A DNA stretch of 64,000 nt from Methylobacter sp. (lineage in GTDB: Bacteria; Pseudomonadota; Gammaproteobacteria; Methylococcales; Methylomonadaceae), in assembly GCF_004322395.1 (NCBI RefSeq), contig NZ_SCTW01000154.1, positions 1 to 64,000 of the forward strand. The letters run 5' to 3'. Position numbers and translations under genes: made by a program. Below are positions 16,764 through 25,679 of this stretch, piece after piece. Within the stretch, counting starts at the first letter, position 1. Each line of letters opens with the position of its first letter. The notes beneath the pieces were generated by a model. That model saw only the letters and a program-made list of their open reading frames with translations. It made no database searches and was not told the DNA's origin.

Positions 16764-17312
16764 TTATTCGCCGAATTCGTAATTATCGTCTAAGGCAATA
16801 TCTTTCCCCCAATTTTCAGCATACCACCCGTTACGCACCAGTCGGTGGAAACTCGAATACGGCCAATCCGCGACCTTGACCGCAAACCCATGCTTAACCG
16901 GGTTCCAGTGAATATAATCCATGTGCCGGTTGAAATCGTCCTCATCACGGATCAAATGATCCCAGTAGCGATGTTGCCAGAGCGTGCCTTGCTGTCTTTG
17001 GCGTAGCCGCGCGCTCTGCCATTCCGGACGATTCAAGCGTTCCCCGCAATTCTGCGTAACGGTTCGTTTAATCATGCTCCAGCGAGCGGAAAAATCCGCA
17101 TCGCCCGGCGGTAAGCGCCAAATGCAATGTATATGATTGGGCAACAGCACCCAGGCAACAATGTCGAAATGCTTGCTTTGCCGGGTAAATTCAATCCCCT
17201 CTCGCAACGCCGCCCGGACATCGTCATCGGTCAGAAAGTGTTGATTGCGGAAAGTCTTCACCGTGAAAAAATATAATCCGCCCGGCACATAAACCCGTCG
17301 ATAATGAGACAT
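16764..17312 (-). CDS. REP-associated tyrosine transposase (RAYT, Y1 family)
   Basis: Started at MSHYRRVYVPGGLYFFT (ATG at 17310-17312; the longer frame runs into a REP), the product is 182 residues. It has the Y1/HUH transposase motif LLPNHIHCIWRLP with the HxH metal site, and later YIHWNPVKHG, typical of RAYT proteins. RAYTs cut and join single-stranded REP hairpins and are thought to spread them. REP palindromes lie immediately on both sides of this gene and again after the TIR gene, which is the expected arrangement. It is a single-copy, apparently intact gene. Confidence 0.92.
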   Translation of the reverse strand: MSHYRRVYVPGGLYFFTVKTFRNQHFLTDDDVRAALREGIEFTRQSKHFDIVAWVLLPNHIHCIWRLPPGDADFSARWSMIKRTVTQNCGERLNRPEWQSARLRQRQQGTLWQHRYWDHLIRDEDDFNRHMDYIHWNPVKHGFAVKVADWPYSSFHRLVRNGWYAENWGKDIALDDNYEFGE

Positions 17313-17320
17313 AACAACCT

Positions 17321-17448
17321 CGTAGGGCGCGCCGCGCGCGCCAAGATAGCAAAATATAGAAATATCCACATCACGAAAAGGCGCGCATGGCACGCCCTAC
17401 GGAATCAACCTGCCAGCCATGAAACAGGTAGGGCGCGCCGTGCGCGCC
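17321..17448. repeat. REP cluster upstream of the RAYT gene (three palindromes)
   Basis: Three copies of the GTAGGGCG(T/C)GCC...GCGCGCC palindrome lie at 17321-17342 (forward), 17380-17401 (inverted) and 17428-17448 (forward). The first two face each other, as in a BIME. They occupy most of the gap between the RAYT gene and the TIR gene, and may isolate the two transcription units. Confidence 0.85.
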
Positions 17449-17562
17449 GGAATATCGCGCAAATCCCAGTGTAGCTCAGCATAAAAGCTAGGACAAAACC
17501 TAGCGGCGAAAGTATCATGTCCGCCATTTTTATCAAAAAAGCCCGGACAACGGCTGGACAGG

Positions 17563-20500
17563 ATGCACATGAGCACAGCTTTTTCTTTCGATATTTTCTT
17601 GAGCCACAATGTTAATGATAAACAACGAGTGCGAAGCTTGGCGGAACGCTTGCGGGCTGAGGGTTTCCGGGTTTGGTTTGATGAATGGGCGATTAAGCCG
17701 GGCGACGATATTTATCTGGCTGTCGAACATGGGCTTGAATCGGCGCGGGTGCTGGTTTTGTGTTTGTCGGAACACGCCTTGGCTTCGGATTGGGTGAGGA
17801 TGGAGCGCAGCACGGTGTTGTTTCGCGACCCGTCCAACGTCGGGCGGCGGTTTATTCCGCTGCTGCTGGACGATTGCAAGTTGCCCGACAGTTTGCGGCG
17901 TTTCAAGTATGTGGATTTTCGGCAGGAGGTGGAGGGAGCATTTTTGGAGCTGGTGGAGGCTTGTCGTGTAGCCGACCAAGAAAGTCCGGCAATTACTGAC
18001 ATATCGCAGTCTTCAACAGTTCAGGGCCTACAAGCTGATAACAAAGACCAGCCACCGGTGGAACTTCTTGCAGTGTTAAAACGAAAGTTTAAGGCACACG
18101 CAAGCTGGATTTACAGTGTGGCAGTCAGCCCGAAGGGAGAGTGGCTGGCATCTTGCTCTAAAGATGAGACGGTGAAGTTATGGTCTATGAATGGAGGTGT
18201 ATATCTGACAACGCTAAAAGGACATACGGAGGATGTAAACTGCGTAGACTTTACGACCGATGGTAACAGTATTGTTTCCTCATCAGATGATAAGACTATC
18301 CGTATTTGGGATCGGCCGACTGGGCGCATTAAGCATATTCTTAGCGGACATTCTGGTACTGTGGATCCCGTTGTTGCATTGACCGATGGTAAAAGGCTAC
18401 TTTCCGGCGCAACAAATGATGATAAATCCATTAAGCTATGGAACATACAAACGGGTGCATGTCTAAAAACCATTAAAACCGAACAAACCATCTGGACCGC
18501 TGCTGCTAATGCCAGCGGTACACGCGCTGTTATCGGTGGTGATAGCGGCAAACTGACACTCTGGGATTTGGATGCCGCTGAATGTTTGGCAAGTTTGAAG
18601 GGTCATTCTGATATCGTGTATTCCGTGCAAATGACTGCCGACCAAATGTTTGCAGTTTCGGGGTCTGAAGATAAAACCGTCAAAATTTGGAGCTTGGCAA
18701 CGGCTAGTTGCGTGGCGAGCTTGGAGGGGCATCAGAGTGCAGTTATGTCCGTCGCCCTCTCCCCAGATGACCGTATCATCGTCTCTACCGGATTAGAGGA
18801 TAAGACGGTTCGGCTTTGGGATTTAAAGTCGGGTGATTGTTTACAGGTGATTAAATACAATAAAAATTTATTCCCCACTTCTGTCGCCTTTAGCCCCGAT
18901 GGTTCACGTCTGGTGGTGGGTACATACCAAGGGCTAATTTACATTTATAGCCTCAACAAGCTAAAAGCAATTACCGTTGCCGAACCCGCTCGTCGCTACA
19001 GTAACGCCAAAGTGGTACTAATCGGCGAAAGCGGCGTAGGCAAAACCACGCTGGCGCATCGCTTGATCGCCGATGACTATGTTAAAACCGAATCCACGCA
19101 CGGCATGAATGTCTGGCATTTGGATTTACCTGATGCCGAAAGTTCGGACCTGCCCAATGAAAACGAAGGCCCAGTTATTGAACGGGAGGCTTTGCTATGG
19201 GATTTGGCCGGTCAAGAAGATTACCGGCTGATACACCAGCTTTATCTGGAAGAAACCGCGCTGGCCTTGATGCTTGTTAATCCGCAAAAAGACGACCCGT
19301 TTGCCGAAGCGAGCGATTGGCTAAAAGCCTTGTCGATGTCTGTTTCTCGCAATGACCCTCAGCGCGAGGTGGCTAAACTGTTGATTGCCACGCGCTTGGA
19401 TGTGGGCGGCATGAAGCTCAGTCGGCAAAAAATCGACCGTTTTTTACAAGAACACGGCTTTGCCGGTTTTTTGGAAACCAGCGCTAATCGTGGCGACAAT
19501 TGTTCGGACAGTATGAACGGCGACCAGCCTTCCACATTGAAACAACTGATCGCCCAACATATTCCCTGGGATCAACTGCCGTGGACATCGACACCGCGTT
19601 TGTTGGCGGAACTTAAAAATGCGCTGGTAGCTTTGCGTGACGATGGGGATATTCGCTTGCTGCGTTTTGCCGAACTGGCTCAACGCTTGGAGCAAGCATT
19701 GCCGAATGAGGCTATCACCGAAGCGAATATGCGCACCGCCGTAACGTTGTTGGCGAATCACGGTTTGCTGCGTCCGCTAAAGTTCGGCGATTTGGTGCTG
19801 CTACGTCCTGAATTGTTGAACGGTTATGCTGCTGCGGTGATCCGGGCTGCGCGTTGCCATCGGGATGAAATCGGCTGTGTCAGCGAGGAGGCGGTTTTTA
19901 GCGACGAATTTGATTTTACCGGCGTGGAGCGTTTGCAGCATCGCCCGGATGAAGAGTTGTTGCTGCGCGCCCTGCTGCAAATGTTGCTGGACAGTTCGTT
20001 GTGTATGCGGGTATGTGAAGAAAACGGGCAATGGCTGTTGATTTTTCCGTCGCAATACCGGCGCGACCGCGACATTCCGAAGTACCCGGAAATTTTTGTT
20101 TCGTACACGTTCAGTGGCGAGTTGCAGACGATTTACACCACTCTGGTGGTGCGGCTGTGGTATAGCCGCAGTTTCGACCAAAAGGAATTGTGGCAGAATG
20201 CGGCGGAATTTACCACCAGCACCGGTAAAACTATCGGTGTGCTGTTTGAGAAATTGGGCGATGGAGCTGGAAAAATCAGCGTGTTTTTTGAAACCGGCGT
20301 ACCTGATGAATTGAAGTTGATGTTTATCGAGTTTGTGCATCGTCATCTTGCCAAACGTGGTCGTGAGTTGCAGCGGCAGCGGCGTTATGTCTGCAACTGC
20401 GGTGAACCGGTGACCAATTTGGCCTTGGTGCAAGAGCGGCAAGCATTAGGCAAAAAATTTATTATCTGCCAGCGCTGTGATAAGCGGGTGCAGTTCATGG

Positions 20501-21033
20501 ATCACATCGAAAAACGCTTGGCTTCCGATCCGGTGGCGCGAAAGGTGTTGCTTATGGAGCAAACGGAACGGCAACAGCGCGATACCCAATCGGAAGAGCA
20601 AGGCTTGATCGGGCATATGATGGCTGTTTGCGCCGATGCCAATGCGATTTTTCGTCCGGTGACAATGTTCGATTACGGCATCGATGGCGAAGTGGAATTT
20701 AAAGACCCGGAAACAGGCGCAGCCAGCGGCAGGAAGATTTATGTTCAGCTTAAAAGCGGCAACTCGTATTTGCGCAGCCGTAAACGCGACGGTAAGGAAA
20801 TTTTTGACGTAACAAACGACCGGCATTTGCAATACTGGCAAAACCAGCCGGTGGATGTGTATCTAGTGATTCGCCAGCATGACGAAATGCGCGGCGAGGA
20901 TGTGATTCGCTGGATGAATGTCAGCGCCTATCTTAAGCAACGGCAGGGTGCGCAAAGCAAGCAGTTGATTTTTTCAGGGGAAAAGCTGGATTTTGCGGCG
21001 GTGTGGAGGGTTAGGGACGGGTTGTTTGCGTAG
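17563..21033 (+). CDS. TIR-WD40-ROCO GTPase-zinc ribbon-DUF4365 protein
   Basis: This 1156-residue multidomain protein is probably an immune-type sensor and effector. Residues about 8-130 are a TIR domain (FDIFLSHNVNDKQR, WFDEWAIKPGDD, and WVRME with a candidate NADase Glu at 81). Residues about 175-473 form a seven-bladed WD40 propeller (KTVKIW, KTVRLWD). A Roc-type GTPase follows, with Walker A GESGVGKTT (488-496) and switch motif WDLAGQED (546-553), then a COR-like winged-helix region to about 900. A zinc site is likely from C944, C946, C969 and C972. Residues about 1015-1156 resemble DUF4365, a PD-(D/E)XK nuclease-like fold (DYGIDGEVEF, YVQLKSG with Q1062 and K1064). An ATG at 17569 fits the AGG ribosome site slightly better. 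Antiviral function is inference. Confidence 0.88.
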   Translation: MHMSTAFSFDIFLSHNVNDKQRVRSLAERLRAEGFRVWFDEWAIKPGDDIYLAVEHGLESARVLVLCLSEHALASDWVRMERSTVLFRDPSNVGRRFIPLLLDDCKLPDSLRRFKYVDFRQEVEGAFLELVEACRVADQESPAITDISQSSTVQGLQADNKDQPPVELLAVLKRKFKAHASWIYSVAVSPKGEWLASCSKDETVKLWSMNGGVYLTTLKGHTEDVNCVDFTTDGNSIVSSSDDKTIRIWDRPTGRIKHILSGHSGTVDPVVALTDGKRLLSGATNDDKSIKLWNIQTGACLKTIKTEQTIWTAAANASGTRAVIGGDSGKLTLWDLDAAECLASLKGHSDIVYSVQMTADQMFAVSGSEDKTVKIWSLATASCVASLEGHQSAVMSVALSPDDRIIVSTGLEDKTVRLWDLKSGDCLQVIKYNKNLFPTSVAFSPDGSRLVVGTYQGLIYIYSLNKLKAITVAEPARRYSNAKVVLIGESGVGKTTLAHRLIADDYVKTESTHGMNVWHLDLPDAESSDLPNENEGPVIEREALLWDLAGQEDYRLIHQLYLEETALALMLVNPQKDDPFAEASDWLKALSMSVSRNDPQREVAKLLIATRLDVGGMKLSRQKIDRFLQEHGFAGFLETSANRGDNCSDSMNGDQPSTLKQLIAQHIPWDQLPWTSTPRLLAELKNALVALRDDGDIRLLRFAELAQRLEQALPNEAITEANMRTAVTLLANHGLLRPLKFGDLVLLRPELLNGYAAAVIRAARCHRDEIGCVSEEAVFSDEFDFTGVERLQHRPDEELLLRALLQMLLDSSLCMRVCEENGQWLLIFPSQYRRDRDIPKYPEIFVSYTFSGELQTIYTTLVVRLWYSRSFDQKELWQNAAEFTTSTGKTIGVLFEKLGDGAGKISVFFETGVPDELKLMFIEFVHRHLAKRGRELQRQRRYVCNCGEPVTNLALVQERQALGKKFIICQRCDKRVQFMDHIEKRLASDPVARKVLLMEQTERQQRDTQSEEQGLIGHMMAVCADANAIFRPVTMFDYGIDGEVEFKDPETGAASGRKIYVQLKSGNSYLRSRKRDGKEIFDVTNDRHLQYWQNQPVDVYLVIRQHDEMRGEDVIRWMNVSAYLKQRQGAQSKQLIFSGEKLDFAAVWRVRDGLFA

Positions 21034-21085
21034 GGCGTGCCGTGCGCGCCTTTCTGGCCCCTAAGGCGCGCACGGCACGCCCTAC
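21029..21085. repeat. Head-to-head REP pair (BIME) at the end of the TIR gene
   Basis: One REP (21029-21050) overlaps the stop codon of the TIR-WD40 gene, and an inverted REP (21065-21085) follows after 14 bases. Together they form a large hairpin that can act as a 3' stabiliser or terminator. The sequences match those around the RAYT gene 3.6-4.3 kb away. Confidence 0.85.
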
Positions 21086-21143
21086 TCGTTCATAGCTATA
21101 AAAAGCTCAGTCTAAATACTGTTATAGCAGTGTTATCAATGTT

Positions 21144-21219
21144 CCCAAAAACTCGGCATCTGCTGAGTCGTTACCAACAAAAAGCTATAATAGCGTTTTT
21201 AACAAAACTCACGCTTTGG
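21144..21219 (+). promoter_or_regulatory. ubiA leader with -10 box; right copy of the island-flanking repeat
   Basis: TATAAT at 21185-21190 lies 43 bases before the ubiA ATG and is a plausible -10 box; no good -35 box is seen. The same stretch is repeated imperfectly at 15826-15900, where the -10 has decayed to TATGAT. Confidence 0.5.
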
Positions 21220-21233
21220 AATAGGCAATAACA

Positions 21234-22103
21234 ATGATAGACGCAGCAATGGATCGAATTAAGGAATATTGGTTATTAGCACGATTCGATAAACCTATCG
21301 GCATCCTGATTTTATTGTGGCCTGCATTATGGGCGCTGTGGGTTGCCAGCGACGGCAAGCCCGATTTGCTGGTGTTGGCCGTTATTTGCCTGGGCGTGGT
21401 GTTGATGAGAGCCGCCGGTTGCGTGATTAACGATTACGCTGATCGCGACTTCGACCCGCATGTAGAGCGCACCAAACAGCGGCCTATCGCGGCCGGTAAG
21501 GTTAAGCCCAAGGAAGCATTGATCGTTTTTGTGGTGCTGTGTTTGTGCGCTTTCGGCCTGGTGTTATTGCTGAATATCTACACCATCATGCTGTCGTTCA
21601 TCGCCGCATTTTTAGCAGCCAGTTATCCGTTTATGAAGCGCTACACCCAACTACCCCAAGCTTATTTGGGTATTGCTTTTGGTTGGGCCGTGCCGATGGC
21701 TTTTTCCGCTCAGATAAATAGCATCCCGCCGGTGGCATGGGTGATGTATTTGGCCGTTATATTATGGGCATTGGTTTATGACACCATGTATGCGATGGTC
21801 GATAAGGATGACGATTTAAAAATAGGCGTTAAATCGACGGCCATACTATTCGGCGCTTACGACCGCCAAATCATGGCCGGCTTACAGGTCATCATACTCG
21901 GCCTGTTGATTACGGTCGGGCAAATGGCGCAGACAAGCTGGCCTTACTATGGCGGTATTTTAGTCGCGGCAGGCTTATCGGTTTACCAGCAAAAATTGAT
22001 TTTCCACCGGGAAAAAACGCTTTGTTTTAAAGCGTTTTTAAACAGCAATTGGTTCGGTTTGGCTGTATTTGCAGGGTTGGTTGTTGATTATTGGCTGAGA
22101 TGA
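21234..22103 (+). CDS. ubiA: 4-hydroxybenzoate polyprenyltransferase
   Basis: UbiA attaches the polyprenyl tail to 4-hydroxybenzoate in ubiquinone synthesis, in the inner membrane. The protein (289 residues) has many hydrophobic helices and both Asp-rich, Mg-diphosphate-binding motifs: [20 protein letters not shown] near residue 66 and [20 protein letters not shown] near residue 182. [16 protein letters not shown] at the N-terminus is also typical. The ribosome site (AATAACA) is weak. The accessory island lies directly upstream; ubiC is not seen. Confidence 0.95.
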   Translation: MIDAAMDRIKEYWLLARFDKPIGILILLWPALWALWVASDGKPDLLVLAVICLGVVLMRAAGCVINDYADRDFDPHVERTKQRPIAAGKVKPKEALIVFVVLCLCAFGLVLLLNIYTIMLSFIAAFLAASYPFMKRYTQLPQAYLGIAFGWAVPMAFSAQINSIPPVAWVMYLAVILWALVYDTMYAMVDKDDDLKIGVKSTAILFGAYDRQIMAGLQVIILGLLITVGQMAQTSWPYYGGILVAAGLSVYQQKLIFHREKTLCFKAFLNSNWFGLAVFAGLVVDYWLR

Positions 22104-22243
22104 ATAAATTGATCAATGAATGTCCTATTTGATTAGAGGGATTGCTGCGCCGATTTAGTATTGACACATTATATTTAAGGTAGCAGTATTGAATTTTATT
22201 CCCACTAATTTTTTAATGCCAAAGAGGCTGATAATAGATAGAT

Positions 22244-23071
22244 ATGGCGTTAGCAGAAGTGGGTGTTTCAGGCCTTATATTTATCAGGTCCATGTTGCTG
22301 CTGGTTGTAAGTCTGTGCAGTGTTGCAGATGAGAAACCGCCGTCGGTGGAATGGACCGCACCTGCCGGCGGCTGGATTTACGACGGCCTCACTAACAATT
22401 CCGATCAAGCAAGAGTAGCTTATCCGGTGCCGCCGATTGACCGCGGCGCGCAAAGCCATCGTATCGCCATCGAAGGCAAACTGAAAAACCTCAATGGCGT
22501 TCGGCAGCCGCATACACTGGTAGTTAATGGCAATCCGTTACCTTTATATACCGATGACGATGGCCTATTCGTGCGTCCTTACGCTTTCGGCTCAGGTTCC
22601 AACAGCGTTGCGCTGATGAGTTCGAGCGGTGAACGATTGCAGTCTGTGCAGTTTTATGATGCCAACGCTGAAAAAACGCCTGCGCGTATCCGCTTAATAA
22701 TGGGCTGGGACGATCCTCAAGCTGAAGTCGATATACATGTTATTACCCCCGACGGGCAACATGCTTTTTTTGCAAATCCGGTGCTCAGCAATGGCGGCGG
22801 CCTTGATGTCGATGGCGTGGATGGCCCTGGTCCGGAAATATTTACTATGGCCGCGCCCGTGCACGGCACTTATCTGGTTTACGTGAATTACTGGGGAAAT
22901 CTGACCGAGGATGGTTATAACTTCAATGCTCAGACTAATCGCAATGACATGATTACGACACAGATTACGCTGGTGCTGAACGAAAATACGATCAATGAAA
23001 AACGGGAAAATTTCATCGTGCCGTTGCGTACCATCGGTGAGCTACAGTTGGTGAAAACATTTCGTTACTAA
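22244..23071 (+). CDS. Periplasmic DUF2135 (YfaP-like) protein, first copy
   Basis: This is the first gene of an alpha-2-macroglobulin operon. It encodes a DUF2135 protein: VEWTAPAGGWIYDGL, RIRLIMGWDDPQAEVDIHVI, TPDGQHAFFANP, DVDGVDGPGPEIFTM, and the C-terminal VPLRTIGELQLVKTF. The exported form may start at the internal ATG 22289 (MLLLVVSLCSVAD), since the N-terminus from 22244 is long for a signal peptide. A second DUF2135 gene (32528) closes the operon, and the two proteins are alignable along their length. DUF2135 proteins accompany YfaS/MagD-type A2M proteins; their biochemical role is unknown. Confidence 0.82.
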   Translation: MALAEVGVSGLIFIRSMLLLVVSLCSVADEKPPSVEWTAPAGGWIYDGLTNNSDQARVAYPVPPIDRGAQSHRIAIEGKLKNLNGVRQPHTLVVNGNPLPLYTDDDGLFVRPYAFGSGSNSVALMSSSGERLQSVQFYDANAEKTPARIRLIMGWDDPQAEVDIHVITPDGQHAFFANPVLSNGGGLDVDGVDGPGPEIFTMAAPVHGTYLVYVNYWGNLTEDGYNFNAQTNRNDMITTQITLVLNENTINEKRENFIVPLRTIGELQLVKTFRY

Positions 23072-23127
23072 AACATTTCGTTACTGATGATTCATGGAAG
23101 CAAATTTAGACATTAAAGCGGGAGATT

Positions 23128-24882
23128 ATGCGGATGAATCCGACTGATAATAGTGACAAGAAGACAGGCCGGACATGGCTTAGTCCTCGTCTGGCGATGG
23201 TGATAAGCGTTTTGTTGGTTGCCGCCTTGGCAGCTACGATCGCCGAATGGAAATGGCAGTTAATAAGTCGGCATTTTTTCGCAACATCACAGGAAAGTCC
23301 AATTGTGCTCGAAAAGTTATCATTGGATCTTGAGCATCCCGATGCGTTGATTGAAAGCGAAGTGCTTGCTGATTTACCCAAGGATTTGCTCACCGTGCCT
23401 TTGCTGCATGATACGCTGACCGAAGACTTTGTGTTTTATTACCAGGCCAATGCCGACAGGTTAGGGCTGGCCGGAAGTTTGCGCAGGATTGTCTATGAGC
23501 ACAAATTGACCGTGCAGGACTCCCTGATCGCCGATCTGTTGAGCCAGCCGGCCCAATTGGCGCTATGGCGCAGTGCTGACGGCAAGCTGACTTACAGTCT
23601 GCTGCGTATTAAAACCGGCTTGCTGGCACAAGCATCGCTGTCGATGGTGAATGTCATGCAGTCTATTGCCGAAGCGGCAGGTGAGGATAGGCAGCTGACA
23701 AAATCGGCAGACATGATGCTGAACGGGGAAAAAATACAGTTTTACAGTTTGCGCTACCTTCGCGGCAAGAACCTGCTGTTTGCGTATCACAATGGCTATT
23801 TGATAGCGCTATCGAATCCGGCCATGGCGATCGATTCTGAAAACGGCGAGGCTGAATTATCCGACTCGGCGCTTACCTTAATCGGCCATTTATTCAATGG
23901 CGATAATCTTTTTACCGATCATTTCGGCTTAACGCAAAGTTCCGTCAAACACCGGGTCAGCCTGCATGCCGATCATTTGATGATGGGTTATCAGGCATTT
24001 TTTCCGATGCTGGCAGGTTTGCGCTTTGAAATGGACAACACCGGTTGGCATAGTTTTCTGGCTGTGAATAATGGGACGACGAATAAAAACTTGAATGTCG
24101 ATGCCTTGTGGCGCGCAATGCCTGCGGATGCAGGGATGTGCGTCGCATTGCCGCTGGAAACGGACAATATTGAAAATATTATCCGGAAAGTTGCATCGGA
24201 TAAATCCGAGTTGGACGATATTGATTCGGTGCTGACCGGCGCTGCTGCGCTGTGCTGGTACGGTAGTTCAAGAATGCATACGCCGCTGATTGCGCTTGAG
24301 TTGGCTGCAAATGTTCAGCAGCCCGAAACGGACAATGAATTAGCCGGTTTGTTTACCGATATTATTGGCAGCTATGAAAAAAAGGTTGAGGGAGGGCGTT
24401 TTCCTGTCGATAGCCGGGATCTGGCAAGCGGAAAATTATGGCAACGTATTGTCGGCTCCAAATATGGTCTTTATAGCGCGGATCAGGCGGAGCCGCCACT
24501 GGATCTGGCATCCCAAAATTTCTTTCGTGTGAGTTTTGCTCGCCATGGCAGCACGCTGTTGTTTTCGCTGGACGATAAATTGTTGCAACACGCCCTGGAT
24601 ACCTTAGACAAGAATTACCCCGCATTATCCGAAAAAGTTCCTGCCGGTTCGACGATGCCGATATACCTGTCCCCTGGCAAGCTGGCGCCTTTGCTGGAAC
24701 TTGAGTCGATGGACAGCCTTCCTGCGGATCAGGAAGCCATTTTCCGCAATGCCGCTGAAAAGAATCTGCTGCCCAAAATCCGTGCTTTGCAAGCTTATCC
24801 TGACTATTTGCTACTGCTGCCGCAAGGATTTCATGCGGATTCGGATTGGAAATGGCAGCCTCTTGAATGGAAGCCTTTGTGA
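23128..24882 (+). CDS. DUF2138 (YfaA-like) membrane-anchored protein
   Basis: This 584-residue protein has one N-terminal membrane helix ([20 protein letters not shown]) and a large soluble part expected in the periplasm. Segments such as [20 protein letters not shown], YKGLxGSLRRI-like [20 protein letters not shown] and the C-terminal LPLxFHAD-like [19 protein letters not shown] match the DUF2138 family found next to yfaS in E. coli. The function is unknown. CGGGAGATT precedes the ATG. The gene overlaps the DUF1175 gene at its end. Confidence 0.82.
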   Translation: MRMNPTDNSDKKTGRTWLSPRLAMVISVLLVAALAATIAEWKWQLISRHFFATSQESPIVLEKLSLDLEHPDALIESEVLADLPKDLLTVPLLHDTLTEDFVFYYQANADRLGLAGSLRRIVYEHKLTVQDSLIADLLSQPAQLALWRSADGKLTYSLLRIKTGLLAQASLSMVNVMQSIAEAAGEDRQLTKSADMMLNGEKIQFYSLRYLRGKNLLFAYHNGYLIALSNPAMAIDSENGEAELSDSALTLIGHLFNGDNLFTDHFGLTQSSVKHRVSLHADHLMMGYQAFFPMLAGLRFEMDNTGWHSFLAVNNGTTNKNLNVDALWRAMPADAGMCVALPLETDNIENIIRKVASDKSELDDIDSVLTGAAALCWYGSSRMHTPLIALELAANVQQPETDNELAGLFTDIIGSYEKKVEGGRFPVDSRDLASGKLWQRIVGSKYGLYSADQAEPPLDLASQNFFRVSFARHGSTLLFSLDDKLLQHALDTLDKNYPALSEKVPAGSTMPIYLSPGKLAPLLELESMDSLPADQEAIFRNAAEKNLLPKIRALQAYPDYLLLLPQGFHADSDWKWQPLEWKPL

Positions 24883-25517
24883 AAAAATGGCTGATCGGTT
24901 TTTTTCTGCTGCCTCTCAGTTTTCAGGTTGCAGCGGATAATGTTGCCGATGTGCATTTGACTGCGCAACAGTCGCAGGTTTTTCGCAGTTGGTTCGTGCG
25001 TATTGTTGAGGAACAGTTGCGGCAGGGGCCTAGTCCTCGTTGGTATCAGCAGGATTGTGCGGGTTTGGTGCGTTTCGCGGCTAATGAAGCTTTAAAAATT
25101 CACGATACGAAATGGTTGCGCAGTAACGGCATCGGCCACGAGTTCCTGCCGCCGGAATTAACGTTGACCACCAACCAGCGCCAGTTGGCGCAGAAATGGA
25201 ATGTCGGCAACGGTAAAACCGATGCCTATGCCGAAGCGATATTGTTGATTCAGCATAACAGCCGGTTTCTCGGCCGCGATGTCAATCAGGCCCGACCCGG
25301 AGATTTGCTTTTTTTCGATCAGGGCGATGATCAGCATTTGATGATTTGGATGGGGTATTTTATCGCCTATCACACCGGATCAAGCTCGCCGACCGATAAC
25401 GGGCTTCGGGCAGTTGCTTTGAATCAGCTGATGCATTGGAAAGATACCCGGTGGATACCTGACGAACAAAATCCGAATTTTATTGGCGTTTATCGGCTGG
25501 AATTTTTAACCCGATAA
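24879..25517 (+). CDS. DUF1175 (YfaT-like) secreted protein
   Basis: The GTG at 24879 overlaps the previous TGA (GTGA) and gives [20 protein letters not shown], a clean signal peptide. An ATG at 24867 would add four residues. The mature part contains [38 protein letters not shown] and a His (YHTGSSSP). The order Cys, His, and the NlpC/P60-like context of DUF1175 ([10 protein letters not shown]) suggest a papain-like fold, but I cannot claim an activity. It is part of the YfaS-type A2M operon. Confidence 0.82.
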   Translation: MKKWLIGFFLLPLSFQVAADNVADVHLTAQQSQVFRSWFVRIVEEQLRQGPSPRWYQQDCAGLVRFAANEALKIHDTKWLRSNGIGHEFLPPELTLTTNQRQLAQKWNVGNGKTDAYAEAILLIQHNSRFLGRDVNQARPGDLLFFDQGDDQHLMIWMGYFIAYHTGSSSPTDNGLRAVALNQLMHWKDTRWIPDEQNPNFIGVYRLEFLTR

Positions 25518-25535
25518 ACCTGAAAAACATAGTTT

Positions 25536-25645
25536 GTCCACGAAAAGCACGAAAAGCACGAAAAAATCATTACGTTGTATTGTTCTGTCATTTATCTTTC
25601 GTGTGATGTTTCACAACGTTGAATATTTTCGTGCTTTTCGTGGAC
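25536..25645. repeat. Long intergenic palindrome (20-bp perfect arms), copy A
   Basis: GTCCACGAAAAGCACGAAAA (25536-25555) is repeated exactly inverted at 25626-25645 with a 70-base interior. It lies between the DUF1175 gene and the A2M gene. The outer 15 bases also form the inner arms of the palindrome at 61409-61549, so this is a dispersed MITE-like element. Confidence 0.8.
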
Positions 25646-25679
25646 GAATGATTTTTATAGAATAAATGTAGATAAGATC

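Noticed and set aside
17563-21033. WD40 plus GTPase considered as a CRISPR-associated or prophage gene
   Set aside because: No direct-repeat array, integrase, tail or capsid genes are seen in the window; the island has REP and toxin-antitoxin genes only.
21037-21231. 64-codon frame beginning in the REP pair
   Set aside because: Its N-terminus (MPCAPF) is just the REP sequence in translation, as also seen before the RAYT gene; it is not a gene.
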